The notes under the pieces: model-generated
Told to the model about the DNA's origin: nothing
The model's input: only the letters and a program-made list of their open reading frames with translations
Databases searched by the model: none
In this document: positions 1-5,356 of the stretch, in pieces
Layout of the letters: each line of letters begins with the position of its first letter
Numbering within the stretch: position 1 is the stretch's first letter
Made by a program: the position numbers and the translations under genes
Source: Draconibacterium orientale
GTDB taxonomy: Bacteria; Bacteroidota; Bacteroidia; Bacteroidales; UBA1556
DNA length: 5,356 bases
NCBI GenBank assembly: GCA_022736595.1
Contig: DZDC01000143.1
Location: 1 to 5,356, forward strand
Reading direction: 5' to 3'

Positions 1-45
1 CATTACCGCATTAAAAAATTACCAAACTCCTTTTCTCTTTTTTCC

Positions 46-53
46 TACCTTTG
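46..53 (+). promoter_or_regulatory. Candidate Bacteroidota -7 promoter element (TACCTTTG)
   Basis: TACCTTTG matches the Bacteroidota -7 consensus TAnnTTTG at every informative position and lies 25 bases before the ATG at 79. Transcription would start near position 60 and give a leader of roughly 20 bases. No TTTG-like -33 element is visible about 19 bases upstream (the region around 20-27 is attaccaa), so the call rests on the -7 motif and its placement. The same 8-mer pattern also occurs by chance inside coding sequence at 1313-1320 and 1803-1810. Confidence 0.4.
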
Positions 54-67
54 GCATTCTAAAAAGC

Positions 68-71
68 AGGA
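68..71 (+). promoter_or_regulatory. Shine-Dalgarno-like AGGA before the polyprenyl synthase
   Basis: AGGA sits seven bases before the ATG at 79, a normal spacing. It supports that start codon even though the reading frame stays open to the left edge of the window. The other two genes have no comparable purine motif, which is usual in this phylum, where many genes rely on A/T-rich leaders. Confidence 0.45.
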
Positions 72-78
72 ACAGCCC

Positions 79-1050
79 ATGCAATTTGAACAGATTAAGC
101 AACCTATTATCAACGATTTAGAGCAGTTTGAGCCTATGTTTAGGCAGAGCATGAAAACCTCTGTGCCATTACTCGACCTCATTACTCGTTACATTGTAAA
201 GAGCAAAGGGAAGCAAATGCGCCCCATGTTTGTGTTTCTTAGTGCTGCTGTTTTAGGAAAACCCACCCAACGGAGCCAACATGCAGCCGCTTTAATCGAG
301 CTTCTTCACACCGCCACTTTGGTGCACGATGATGTGGTGGATGATGCCCAATTGCGACGGGGTTTTTTTAGCATTAATGCCCTATGGAAAAATAAAGCTG
401 CCGTGCTCGTGGGCGATTTTCTGCTTTCTAAAGGAATGCTTTTGGCTTTACAACACAAAGAATATCAAATACTTGAAATAGTTTCTGAGGCCACTCGACT
501 CATGAGCGAGGGCGAACTCCTCCAAATTGAAAAAGCCCGTCGACTCGACATTGATGAAGCTGTTTATTTTGAGGTGATTAGAATGAAAACTGCCAGTCTT
601 ATTGCAAGCTGTTGTGCTGCTGGGGCTGCCAGTGTGGGGGCCTCTGCCCATCAGGTGGAACTCATGAGGCAATTCGGTGAGCATGTGGGTATTGCCTTCC
701 AGATTCGAGACGATCTTTTTGACTTCGACACCCAAACCCAAAGTGGTAAACCCGTTGGTGGCGACATCAAAGAAAAGAAAATGACGCTTCCTCTCATCTT
801 TGCCATGGCTCAATTGGGGACTCTTGAACGAAAAATGATGATTATGAAAATTAAATTCTTGAGTACCCAGAAGGATACTATTTTGAAAATAATAGAGTTT
901 GTAACAAACTCTGGAGGTATCGAATACGCCCGTGAGAAAATGAACGAACGCTTGACTTTGGCTCATAACATTCTGGAACAATTTCCAGATTCAGAAGCCC
1001 GAGCTTCGCTCAAAGCCCTTGTAGAATATAGCATTAACCGTGTAAAATAA
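79..1050 (+). CDS. All-trans long-chain polyprenyl diphosphate synthase (IspB/HepT-like)
   Basis: This enzyme extends an allylic diphosphate such as farnesyl diphosphate with isopentenyl diphosphate units to build the long prenyl chain that becomes the menaquinone side chain; it acts in the cytoplasm near the inner membrane. The 323 residues match the family's usual length. Visible motifs are GKQMRP (44-49, IPP binding), the first Asp-rich motif D84-D85-x-x-D88 followed by R93-R94, K170-T171, Q208, and the second Asp-rich motif D211-D212-x-x-D215, then GKPVGGD and a KKMTLPL stretch. Residue 79, five before the first Asp-rich motif, is a small Ala, where short-chain (farnesyl) synthases have a bulky aromatic, so a long-chain product is inferred. 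Exact length (C30-C40) cannot be read, so no symbol is given. The start at 79 is chosen from the AGGA and because MxxxxxIKQPI resembles N-termini I recall in Bacteroidota homologues. The stop at 1048-1050 directly abuts the next ATG. Confidence 0.95.
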   Translation: MQFEQIKQPIINDLEQFEPMFRQSMKTSVPLLDLITRYIVKSKGKQMRPMFVFLSAAVLGKPTQRSQHAAALIELLHTATLVHDDVVDDAQLRRGFFSINALWKNKAAVLVGDFLLSKGMLLALQHKEYQILEIVSEATRLMSEGELLQIEKARRLDIDEAVYFEVIRMKTASLIASCCAAGAASVGASAHQVELMRQFGEHVGIAFQIRDDLFDFDTQTQSGKPVGGDIKEKKMTLPLIFAMAQLGTLERKMMIMKIKFLSTQKDTILKIIEFVTNSGGIEYAREKMNERLTLAHNILEQFPDSEARASLKALVEYSINRVK

Positions 1051-2727
1051 ATGTCCATGAATCGTTATTTTTTTATTTTTAGCTTTTTGCTGATGGGAGC
1101 TTTGGGTTCTCTGATGGCTCAAGAAACCGTAGAACTTAAAAAGGATTACCCCAACGGCAAACCCCTTATTCGAGCCTTTATTACCGCCGATAGTAGCTAT
1201 CATGGCCCTTTCGAATCGTATTATTCCAACGGAAATATCAAAGAAAAGGGTCGATTTGAACATAATAAACGCGTGGGGCTTTGGCTTCAATATTATAAAA
1301 CTGGGGATACCTTAAGTTTGGTTAACTACACCAACGGCCCCTTTAAAATGTGGTATGAAGATAAAAAAATACATGTGGTGGGGCAGATTGTAAATGAGGA
1401 AAAGCAAGGCGTTTTTTTGGAATATCATCCCAATGGAAAGATAAAAAGCGAGGAGGTTTTTGAACACAGTAAACTCAATGGCAATTGCAAATACCACAAC
1501 GAAGAAGGAAAGATAATAGAAATTCATGCCTATAAAAATGGACTTTTTGATGGCGAATGGACCTCGTTCTACCCCAATGGCAACAAGCGCATGCAAGGCT
1601 TTTATGTGCAAGGAAACAAATCGGACCTCTGGCGCGAATGGTATCTTGATGGTGCTCTGATGTTGGAATCGCCTACCAAAAATGGAGATTATCGGGCTTA
1701 TTTTAGAAATGGAAAAATTGAAAAGTCTGGAAAGGTGGTGGAAAGCCTACGACAAGGAACTTGGGAGGTTTTTTACGACCAAGGTCAAAAGGCTGAATAT
1801 TATAGCTTTGTAGATAATTTGCGTCAAGGCAAAACCGAAAAATTTTACGAATCAGGGCAACTTAAGTTTACGGGTCAGTACCTCAACGATAGTCTCAATG
1901 GTTATAGCGAGTGGTTTTATGCCAATGGAAAAATGGAAATGAAAGGATTTTTGGTTAACGATAGGCAAGACTCGCTCTGGTCATTTTTCTACGAAGATGG
2001 TATTAAAGGAAGCGAAGGAGGCTTTGAAATGGGAGCCCTCAATGGAGCTTGGACTTATTGGTATGCCACAGGGGAACTCTGGAAAAAGGGAGGCTTTTCA
2101 CTTGATTTAAAAAATGGACTTTGGGTAACTTTTTTTGAAAATGGCAACAAACTTCAACAAGGTAATTATGTGAACGGATTGGAGCAAGGCTTTTGGCAAA
2201 GCTGGTACGACAATGGGCAAGTTTTGGCCCAAGGCAATTACGTAAATGGTAAGATGGACGGTCATTGGCAAGCTTGGTTTAAGGACAGCAAACCCAATTA
2301 CGACTTCAACTACAAAAACGATTTGCGCGATGGTAAAGCCACCCAGTTTTACACCAATGGAAAGAAAAAATATTCCGGAGCCTTTAAGCAAGGCAAGCAA
2401 AATGGCAAATTCACCGAATGGTATGTCACAGCAGACCTTGAAGCCCAAGGGAAATACATAAATGGACTGAAAGAAGGCCAATGGAAATTCTACGATACCC
2501 GAGGTCAAATCTATAAAATCCAGAGCTTCAAAGAAGGCAAGCCCACTGGCAAATGGGTTGAATATTATGCCAATGGAAATAAAAAAGCCCAAGGCGAATT
2601 CAAAGGAATTTTAAAACATGGCAATTGGTATTATTGGGACGAAAAAGGCAAATTGGTGCTTCAATTGCTCTACGAAAATGGAGTGAAAAAGCAGGAAGTT
2701 TTCAATGCTGCCAAACCCAAACCATAA
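1051..2727 (+). CDS. Exported MORN_2/YwqK-family tandem-repeat protein
   Basis: The 558-residue protein starts with a Sec signal peptide (R5, hydrophobic 6-22, likely cleavage after Ala23 before Gln24). It has no lipobox cysteine, so the mature protein is predicted to be periplasmic or released, not lipid-anchored. Almost all the rest (about 32-552) is tandem repeats of the MORN_2 kind (Pfam PF07661, COG2849), core aromatic-Y-x-N-G, then G at unit position 11, F/Y at 13, G at 20 and W at 22. Such arrays are expected to fold as a beta-hairpin solenoid. I see no catalytic motif, transmembrane segment after the signal, or C-terminal sorting domain; Cys146 is the only cysteine. Databases often label this family 'YwqK antitoxin', but an exported 22-repeat protein with no toxin beside it is unlikely to be an antitoxin. 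Its role is unknown; binding or scaffolding in the envelope is a guess. The ATG at 1051 touches the previous stop codon, so translational coupling is likely; Met3 (1057) is an alternative start. Confidence 0.9.
   Translation: MSMNRYFFIFSFLLMGALGSLMAQETVELKKDYPNGKPLIRAFITADSSYHGPFESYYSNGNIKEKGRFEHNKRVGLWLQYYKTGDTLSLVNYTNGPFKMWYEDKKIHVVGQIVNEEKQGVFLEYHPNGKIKSEEVFEHSKLNGNCKYHNEEGKIIEIHAYKNGLFDGEWTSFYPNGNKRMQGFYVQGNKSDLWREWYLDGALMLESPTKNGDYRAYFRNGKIEKSGKVVESLRQGTWEVFYDQGQKAEYYSFVDNLRQGKTEKFYESGQLKFTGQYLNDSLNGYSEWFYANGKMEMKGFLVNDRQDSLWSFFYEDGIKGSEGGFEMGALNGAWTYWYATGELWKKGGFSLDLKNGLWVTFFENGNKLQQGNYVNGLEQGFWQSWYDNGQVLAQGNYVNGKMDGHWQAWFKDSKPNYDFNYKNDLRDGKATQFYTNGKKKYSGAFKQGKQNGKFTEWYVTADLEAQGKYINGLKEGQWKFYDTRGQIYKIQSFKEGKPTGKWVEYYANGNKKAQGEFKGILKHGNWYYWDEKGKLVLQLLYENGVKKQEVFNAAKPKP
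1144..2706 (+). repeat. Array of about 22 protein-level repeats, 24 residues (72 bases) each
   Basis: Counting the aromatic-x-x-x-G core, units begin at residues 32, 57, 81, 101, 125, 149, 173, 197, 217 and then every 24 residues to 529 (241, 265, 289, 313, 337, 361, 385, 409, 433, 457, 481, 505). The first unit is 25 residues, those at 81 and 197 are 20, and all others are 24; the last is degenerate in its second half. The core glycine is replaced in the units at 101 (Lys), 409 (Ser) and 457 (Ala). The repetition is at protein level: matching DNA between units is short and interrupted, so this is not a simple-sequence or recently expanded array. Confidence 0.9.
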
Positions 2728-2729
2728 TT

Positions 2730-2773
2730 TTTGAAATGCCATAATAAACCGTATTTTTATCGTTATGCCTTTG
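2730..2773 (+). promoter_or_regulatory. Weak candidate promoter for the TonB-dependent receptor
   Basis: The 73-base gap offers two imperfect Bacteroidota-type signals. One pairs TTTG (2730-2733, -33-like) with TATTTTTA (2752-2759, five of six informative -7 bases) over an 18-base spacer, close to the usual length. The other is TGCCTTTG (2766-2773, again five of six) with no -33 partner at the right distance. Either would give a short leader to the ATG at 2801. I found no good hairpin terminator for the upstream gene here, so read-through from the upstream pair of genes is also possible. Confidence 0.3.
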
Positions 2774-2800
2774 CACAATTTTCAATTTATTTAAGCCCTC

Positions 2801-5320
2801 ATGCGTTTAGTTTTTATACTGATATTCACACTATTCATACTGTCGTTGAACGCGCAAACGGCTTGGATATACGGTACCATTACCAACGAAAAAGGCAAGG
2901 CTTTTGATCCAGCAGCCAATGTGAGCATTCAGGGCTACTCTGGGGGTACGTACACCAACGAAAAAGGGGAATATCGTTTAAAAGTGGTTGCCAATAAAAG
3001 CCTCAAAATTCAGTTTTCGCATGTGAGCTATCAACCCGTTTATCGTACGGTTCAACTTAGTGATAATGAGAGTTATGAATTGAATGTTGTGCTCAACCAG
3101 GCGGTGGCCATCGACACTTTTAGCGTTACTAGTAAGCGCAAAGAAGAGGAGGGTTTGGTGCATATCGATCCCAAAAAAATTGAAGCCATCCCCGCACCCT
3201 CTGGAGATGCGCTGAGTACCTTCATCAAAAGCATTCCTGGGGTATATAGCAACAATGAGTTGAGTGCGCAATACTCAGTGCGAGGAGGCAATTTCGACGA
3301 AAACCTAGTTTATGTCAACGGAATCGAAATTCAACGTCCCATGCTTATCAAGTCGGGGCAGCAGGAAGGACTCAATTTTGTTAATTCAGATTTAGTAGAT
3401 AATATTAAGTTTTCTGCGGGAGGATTTTCGGCTTTTTACGGCGATAAAATGTCGTCGGTTTTGGATGTAAGCTATAAAAAGCCAACCCAATTTGCAGCTT
3501 CTGCCGATCTGAGTTTGCTCGGTGCTGCCATGCATTTGGAAGGCGTTGGAGCCAAGAGCCGACTTCGGTATTTGGGAGGAGTGCGCTATAAATCAAATCA
3601 GTATGTGCTCCGAAGCTTGGATACCGATGGCGAATATAAACCTAAATTTTTAGATGTTCAAGCATTTATAGCCTACGATTTGGCCGACAATTTAGAAATA
3701 AGTTTCCTAGGTAATTTGGCTACCAATCAATACAACATTGTACCACAAACTCGTGAAACCAATTTTGGTACTTTTCAAGAATCCTTGCGTTTTACGGTGT
3801 ATTTCGATGGGCATGAAGTGGATGAATTTCAAAATTCGCTTTCGGCACTGAACCTCAAATTTCATCAAAATCAGACCCAACTCGATTTCAACATTTCATA
3901 TTATCGCTCCAGCGAAAACGAAACTTATGATATCATGGGGCAGTATTGGCTCAGCGTTTTGCAAAACGATATGTCGAAGGATGATTTTGGGGAAGTGCTT
4001 TATAACAAAGGAGTTGGGACTTTTCTCGATCATGCCCGAAACTATCTTTTTTCTGAACTCCTCGATGTTCAGCATCGCGGTCAGTACGAACTGTGGAGTT
4101 GGGGTGCTGATGTACGCTTCGACTTTATCGAGGACCAGCTTTCGGAGTGGTCGATGATTGACAGCAATGGCTACAGTTTGCCCCATCCTCCTGATAATAT
4201 TGGTAATTTGAATCCCAATTACATTCGACCTAATAAATTGGAAATGGATTATTTGGTAAAATCTGAAAATCAAATATCCAGTCGTCGATACTCGGCTTAC
4301 CTCATGCGCCAAGGCAAATGGCAGGCTCATGACCAAAGTGGAATTTTGAAATGGGAGGCAGGCTTGCGCACCAATTATTGGGATTATAATGGCGAATGGT
4401 TAATCAGCCCGCGGGCGAGTTTGGTTCTTAATCCCTATAAACACAAACATTTAACCTATCGTTTGACCACAGGATTGTACAGTCAGCCGGCTTTTTATCG
4501 CGAAATGCGTGATTTAAGCGGGGCAGTAAATCCTGATATTAAAGCTCAGAAATCGGCGCAATTGGTGGTGGGAACCGATGTAATATTCGAGATTTGGAAC
4601 CGACCCTTCAAATTTACTTCAGAGGCCTATTACAAATACCTTTGGGACTTGATTCCTTACGAAGTAGAGGATGTGCATATTCGCTATTTTGCCACCAATA
4701 ATGCCGTGGGCTATGCCACCGGAATCGATCTAAAACTCCATGGCGAATTGGTGAAGGATGCCGAAAGCTGGGTGGGTTTGTCGCTGATGAAAACAGCCGA
4801 AGACCTCAATGACGATTTTTATTACGAATACTACAATGCGGCAGGAGAGAAGATTGTGGCAGGAGTTACTTACGATAATGTGCCTGTGGATAGCCAACGC
4901 TTTGAACCCGGCTACATTCCACGCCCCACCGATCAACGCTTTAGTTTCAATTTGTTTTTCCAAGATTATATTCCTGGTTATCCCAGTTTTAAAGTGCACC
5001 TTAACTTGGTATATGCCAGTGGGTTGCCATTTGGACCGCCCACGCATAAGCGTTACCAGCAAACGCAACGCTATCCGGCTTATAGGCGCATTGATGTGGG
5101 TTTCTCGAAACAATTGGTGAATGCCGATACCAAGTTTAAAGCTAAAAACCCTTTCCGTTTTATCAAATCAGCATGGATAAGTCTTGAGGTCTTCAATCTT
5201 TTTCAAATCAATAACACCCTTAGTTACACTTGGATTAGTGATATTAGTGGGCAATATTACGCCATTCCCAGCTACCTCACTGGACGACAAATCAACCTGC
5301 ATTTGAGTGTGAAGTTTTAA
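2801..5320 (+). CDS. TonB-dependent outer-membrane receptor with carboxypeptidase-like regulatory domain
   Basis: This is an energy-dependent importer of the outer membrane, driven by TonB-ExbBD; the substrate cannot be read from sequence. The 839 residues give a signal peptide (1-18, cleavage NA|Q), a carboxypeptidase-regulatory-like beta-sandwich (about 22-100, with G25, two TNEKG turns at 28-32 and 52-56, and a closing L-N-V-V-L strand), a possible TonB-box stretch IDTFSVTS (104-111), a plug (about 130-228, including IPGV, SVRGG at 159-163, LVYVNGIEI and FSAGGFSAFYGDKMSS), and a beta-barrel to the end. GYIPRPTDQR (704-713) and GLPFGPP (741-747) resemble motifs I recall from a widespread Bacteroidota receptor group. 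The chain ends in Phe after alternating hydrophobic residues, the usual BAM recognition signal. It is shorter than typical SusC proteins (about 1000 residues), and no SusD follows within the 36 remaining bases, so a glycan SusCD pair is unlikely from what is seen. Peptide, siderophore or other small-molecule uptake remains open. No strong Shine-Dalgarno precedes the ATG. Confidence 0.93.
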   Translation: MRLVFILIFTLFILSLNAQTAWIYGTITNEKGKAFDPAANVSIQGYSGGTYTNEKGEYRLKVVANKSLKIQFSHVSYQPVYRTVQLSDNESYELNVVLNQAVAIDTFSVTSKRKEEEGLVHIDPKKIEAIPAPSGDALSTFIKSIPGVYSNNELSAQYSVRGGNFDENLVYVNGIEIQRPMLIKSGQQEGLNFVNSDLVDNIKFSAGGFSAFYGDKMSSVLDVSYKKPTQFAASADLSLLGAAMHLEGVGAKSRLRYLGGVRYKSNQYVLRSLDTDGEYKPKFLDVQAFIAYDLADNLEISFLGNLATNQYNIVPQTRETNFGTFQESLRFTVYFDGHEVDEFQNSLSALNLKFHQNQTQLDFNISYYRSSENETYDIMGQYWLSVLQNDMSKDDFGEVLYNKGVGTFLDHARNYLFSELLDVQHRGQYELWSWGADVRFDFIEDQLSEWSMIDSNGYSLPHPPDNIGNLNPNYIRPNKLEMDYLVKSENQISSRRYSAYLMRQGKWQAHDQSGILKWEAGLRTNYWDYNGEWLISPRASLVLNPYKHKHLTYRLTTGLYSQPAFYREMRDLSGAVNPDIKAQKSAQLVVGTDVIFEIWNRPFKFTSEAYYKYLWDLIPYEVEDVHIRYFATNNAVGYATGIDLKLHGELVKDAESWVGLSLMKTAEDLNDDFYYEYYNAAGEKIVAGVTYDNVPVDSQRFEPGYIPRPTDQRFSFNLFFQDYIPGYPSFKVHLNLVYASGLPFGPPTHKRYQQTQRYPAYRRIDVGFSKQLVNADTKFKAKNPFRFIKSAWISLEVFNLFQINNTLSYTWISDISGQYYAIPSYLTGRQINLHLSVKF

Positions 5321-5323
5321 CCA

Positions 5324-5345
5324 AAATTATGCAATAGCGTAATTT
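5324..5345 (+). terminator. Possible terminator hairpin after the receptor gene
   Basis: Four bases after the stop codon, AAATTATGC (5324-5332) pairs with GCGTAATTT (5337-5345) around the loop AATA, giving nine continuous pairs with one G-U. The stem is AT-rich and only a short TTT, itself part of the stem, precedes GCCC, so it is not a textbook intrinsic terminator. Its position suggests a 3'-end structure of the receptor mRNA, possibly working with the truncated structure that follows. Confidence 0.4.
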
Positions 5346-5346
5346 G

Positions 5347-5356
5347 CCCTTCGGGT
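5347..5356 (+). other. Left part of a possible UUCG-capped hairpin, cut by the window edge
   Basis: CCCTTCGGGT contains C(TTCG)G, the very stable tetraloop context, or CCC-TTC-GGG with a three-base loop. The preceding AATTTG could be the outer left arm of a longer stem whose right arm lies beyond the window. If so, it may be the main terminator of the receptor transcript. Only two to three pairs are visible, so this is tentative. Confidence 0.2.

Noticed and set aside
1..56. Reverse-strand mini-frame of 12 codons starting at the CAT at 54-56, and a reverse GGAG, hinting at a divergent gene.
   Set aside because: The frame ends within the leader. The later reverse ATGs are too far from the GGAG or meet a stop at once, so no divergent gene is supported.
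363..369. T7 run in the polyprenyl synthase forming an in-frame slippery heptamer T TTT TTT; a similar T7 occurs at 1068-1074 in the signal-peptide region of the next gene.
   Set aside because: A -1 shift at the first site meets TAG at once and at the second meets TAG within three codons. No stimulatory structure is evident and both genes read through intact in frame 0, so Phe-codon runs explain these sites.
1313..1810. Perfect TAnnTTTG matches at 1313-1320 and 1803-1810 inside the repeat-protein gene, possible internal promoters.
   Set aside because: The motif has only six fixed bases and is expected by chance in AT-rich coding DNA; no gene starts suitably downstream of either.
2107..2592. 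Long reverse-strand open frame of 161 codons within the repeat-protein gene, along with other antisense frames in all three genes.
   Set aside because: These are shadows of the coding strand: the repeated codon pattern of the repeat protein keeps antisense frames open. They lack leaders and recognisable domains.
2737..2770. Possible terminator hairpin between the repeat protein and the receptor (gccataata against cgttatgcc).
   Set aside because: The arms do not pair continuously: the expected complement of ccataa is ttatgg, but ttatgc is present. The alternative AT-only pairing is broken by mismatches.
2882..2967. Exact 14-base direct repeat (accaacgaaaaagg) at 2882-2895 and 2954-2967, spaced 72 bases apart, the same spacing as the MORN_2 repeat.
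   Set aside because: Both copies encode a TNEKG beta-turn of the carboxypeptidase-regulatory-like domain, where this turn type recurs naturally. The match to the 72-base period of the other gene looks coincidental.
5317..5356. Reverse-strand frame from the right edge ending in TAA at 5317-5319, which could be the tail of a convergent gene overlapping the receptor stop.
   Set aside because: Only about a dozen codons are visible, without recognisable similarity, and the region is better explained by hairpin structure. It cannot be supported from this window.

Overview
The window looks like a stretch of ordinary chromosome from a member of the Bacteroidota. Three things point there. The TonB-dependent receptor has the N-terminal carboxypeptidase-like regulatory domain typical of that phylum. 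Both exported proteins have a signal peptide ending in Ala-Gln. The leader of the first gene carries a perfect TAnnTTTG (-7) promoter motif. Base composition is moderately AT-rich throughout, and nothing in the sequence suggests recent transfer. I cannot name the genus.

Layout: positions 1-78 are a short leader with a candidate promoter and a Shine-Dalgarno-like AGGA. Positions 79-1050 encode a complete long-chain all-trans polyprenyl diphosphate synthase, the enzyme that makes the isoprenoid tail of menaquinone. Its stop codon abuts the ATG of the next gene (1051-2727), an exported protein made almost wholly of about 22 tandem MORN_2/YwqK-type repeats, nearly all exactly 24 residues long. 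A 73-base gap (2728-2800) holds a weak promoter candidate. Positions 2801-5320 encode a complete TonB-dependent outer-membrane receptor with no SusD partner in view. The last 36 bases hold a small hairpin just after the stop codon and what may be the left half of a second one cut by the window edge.

All three genes are on the + strand and none shows a frameshift or truncation. The first two almost certainly share a transcript. The receptor could be read through from it or use its own promoter. The three products act in different places (cytoplasm or inner-membrane face, periplasm or beyond, outer membrane), and I see no direct functional link beyond cell-envelope biology.

I found no mobile element, RNA gene, CRISPR array or defence locus, and no convincing undescribed system. 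The most distinctive object is the strictly periodic repeat protein. Two of its units are shortened by four residues at the same place, and its most alike neighbouring repeats differ at most synonymous sites.
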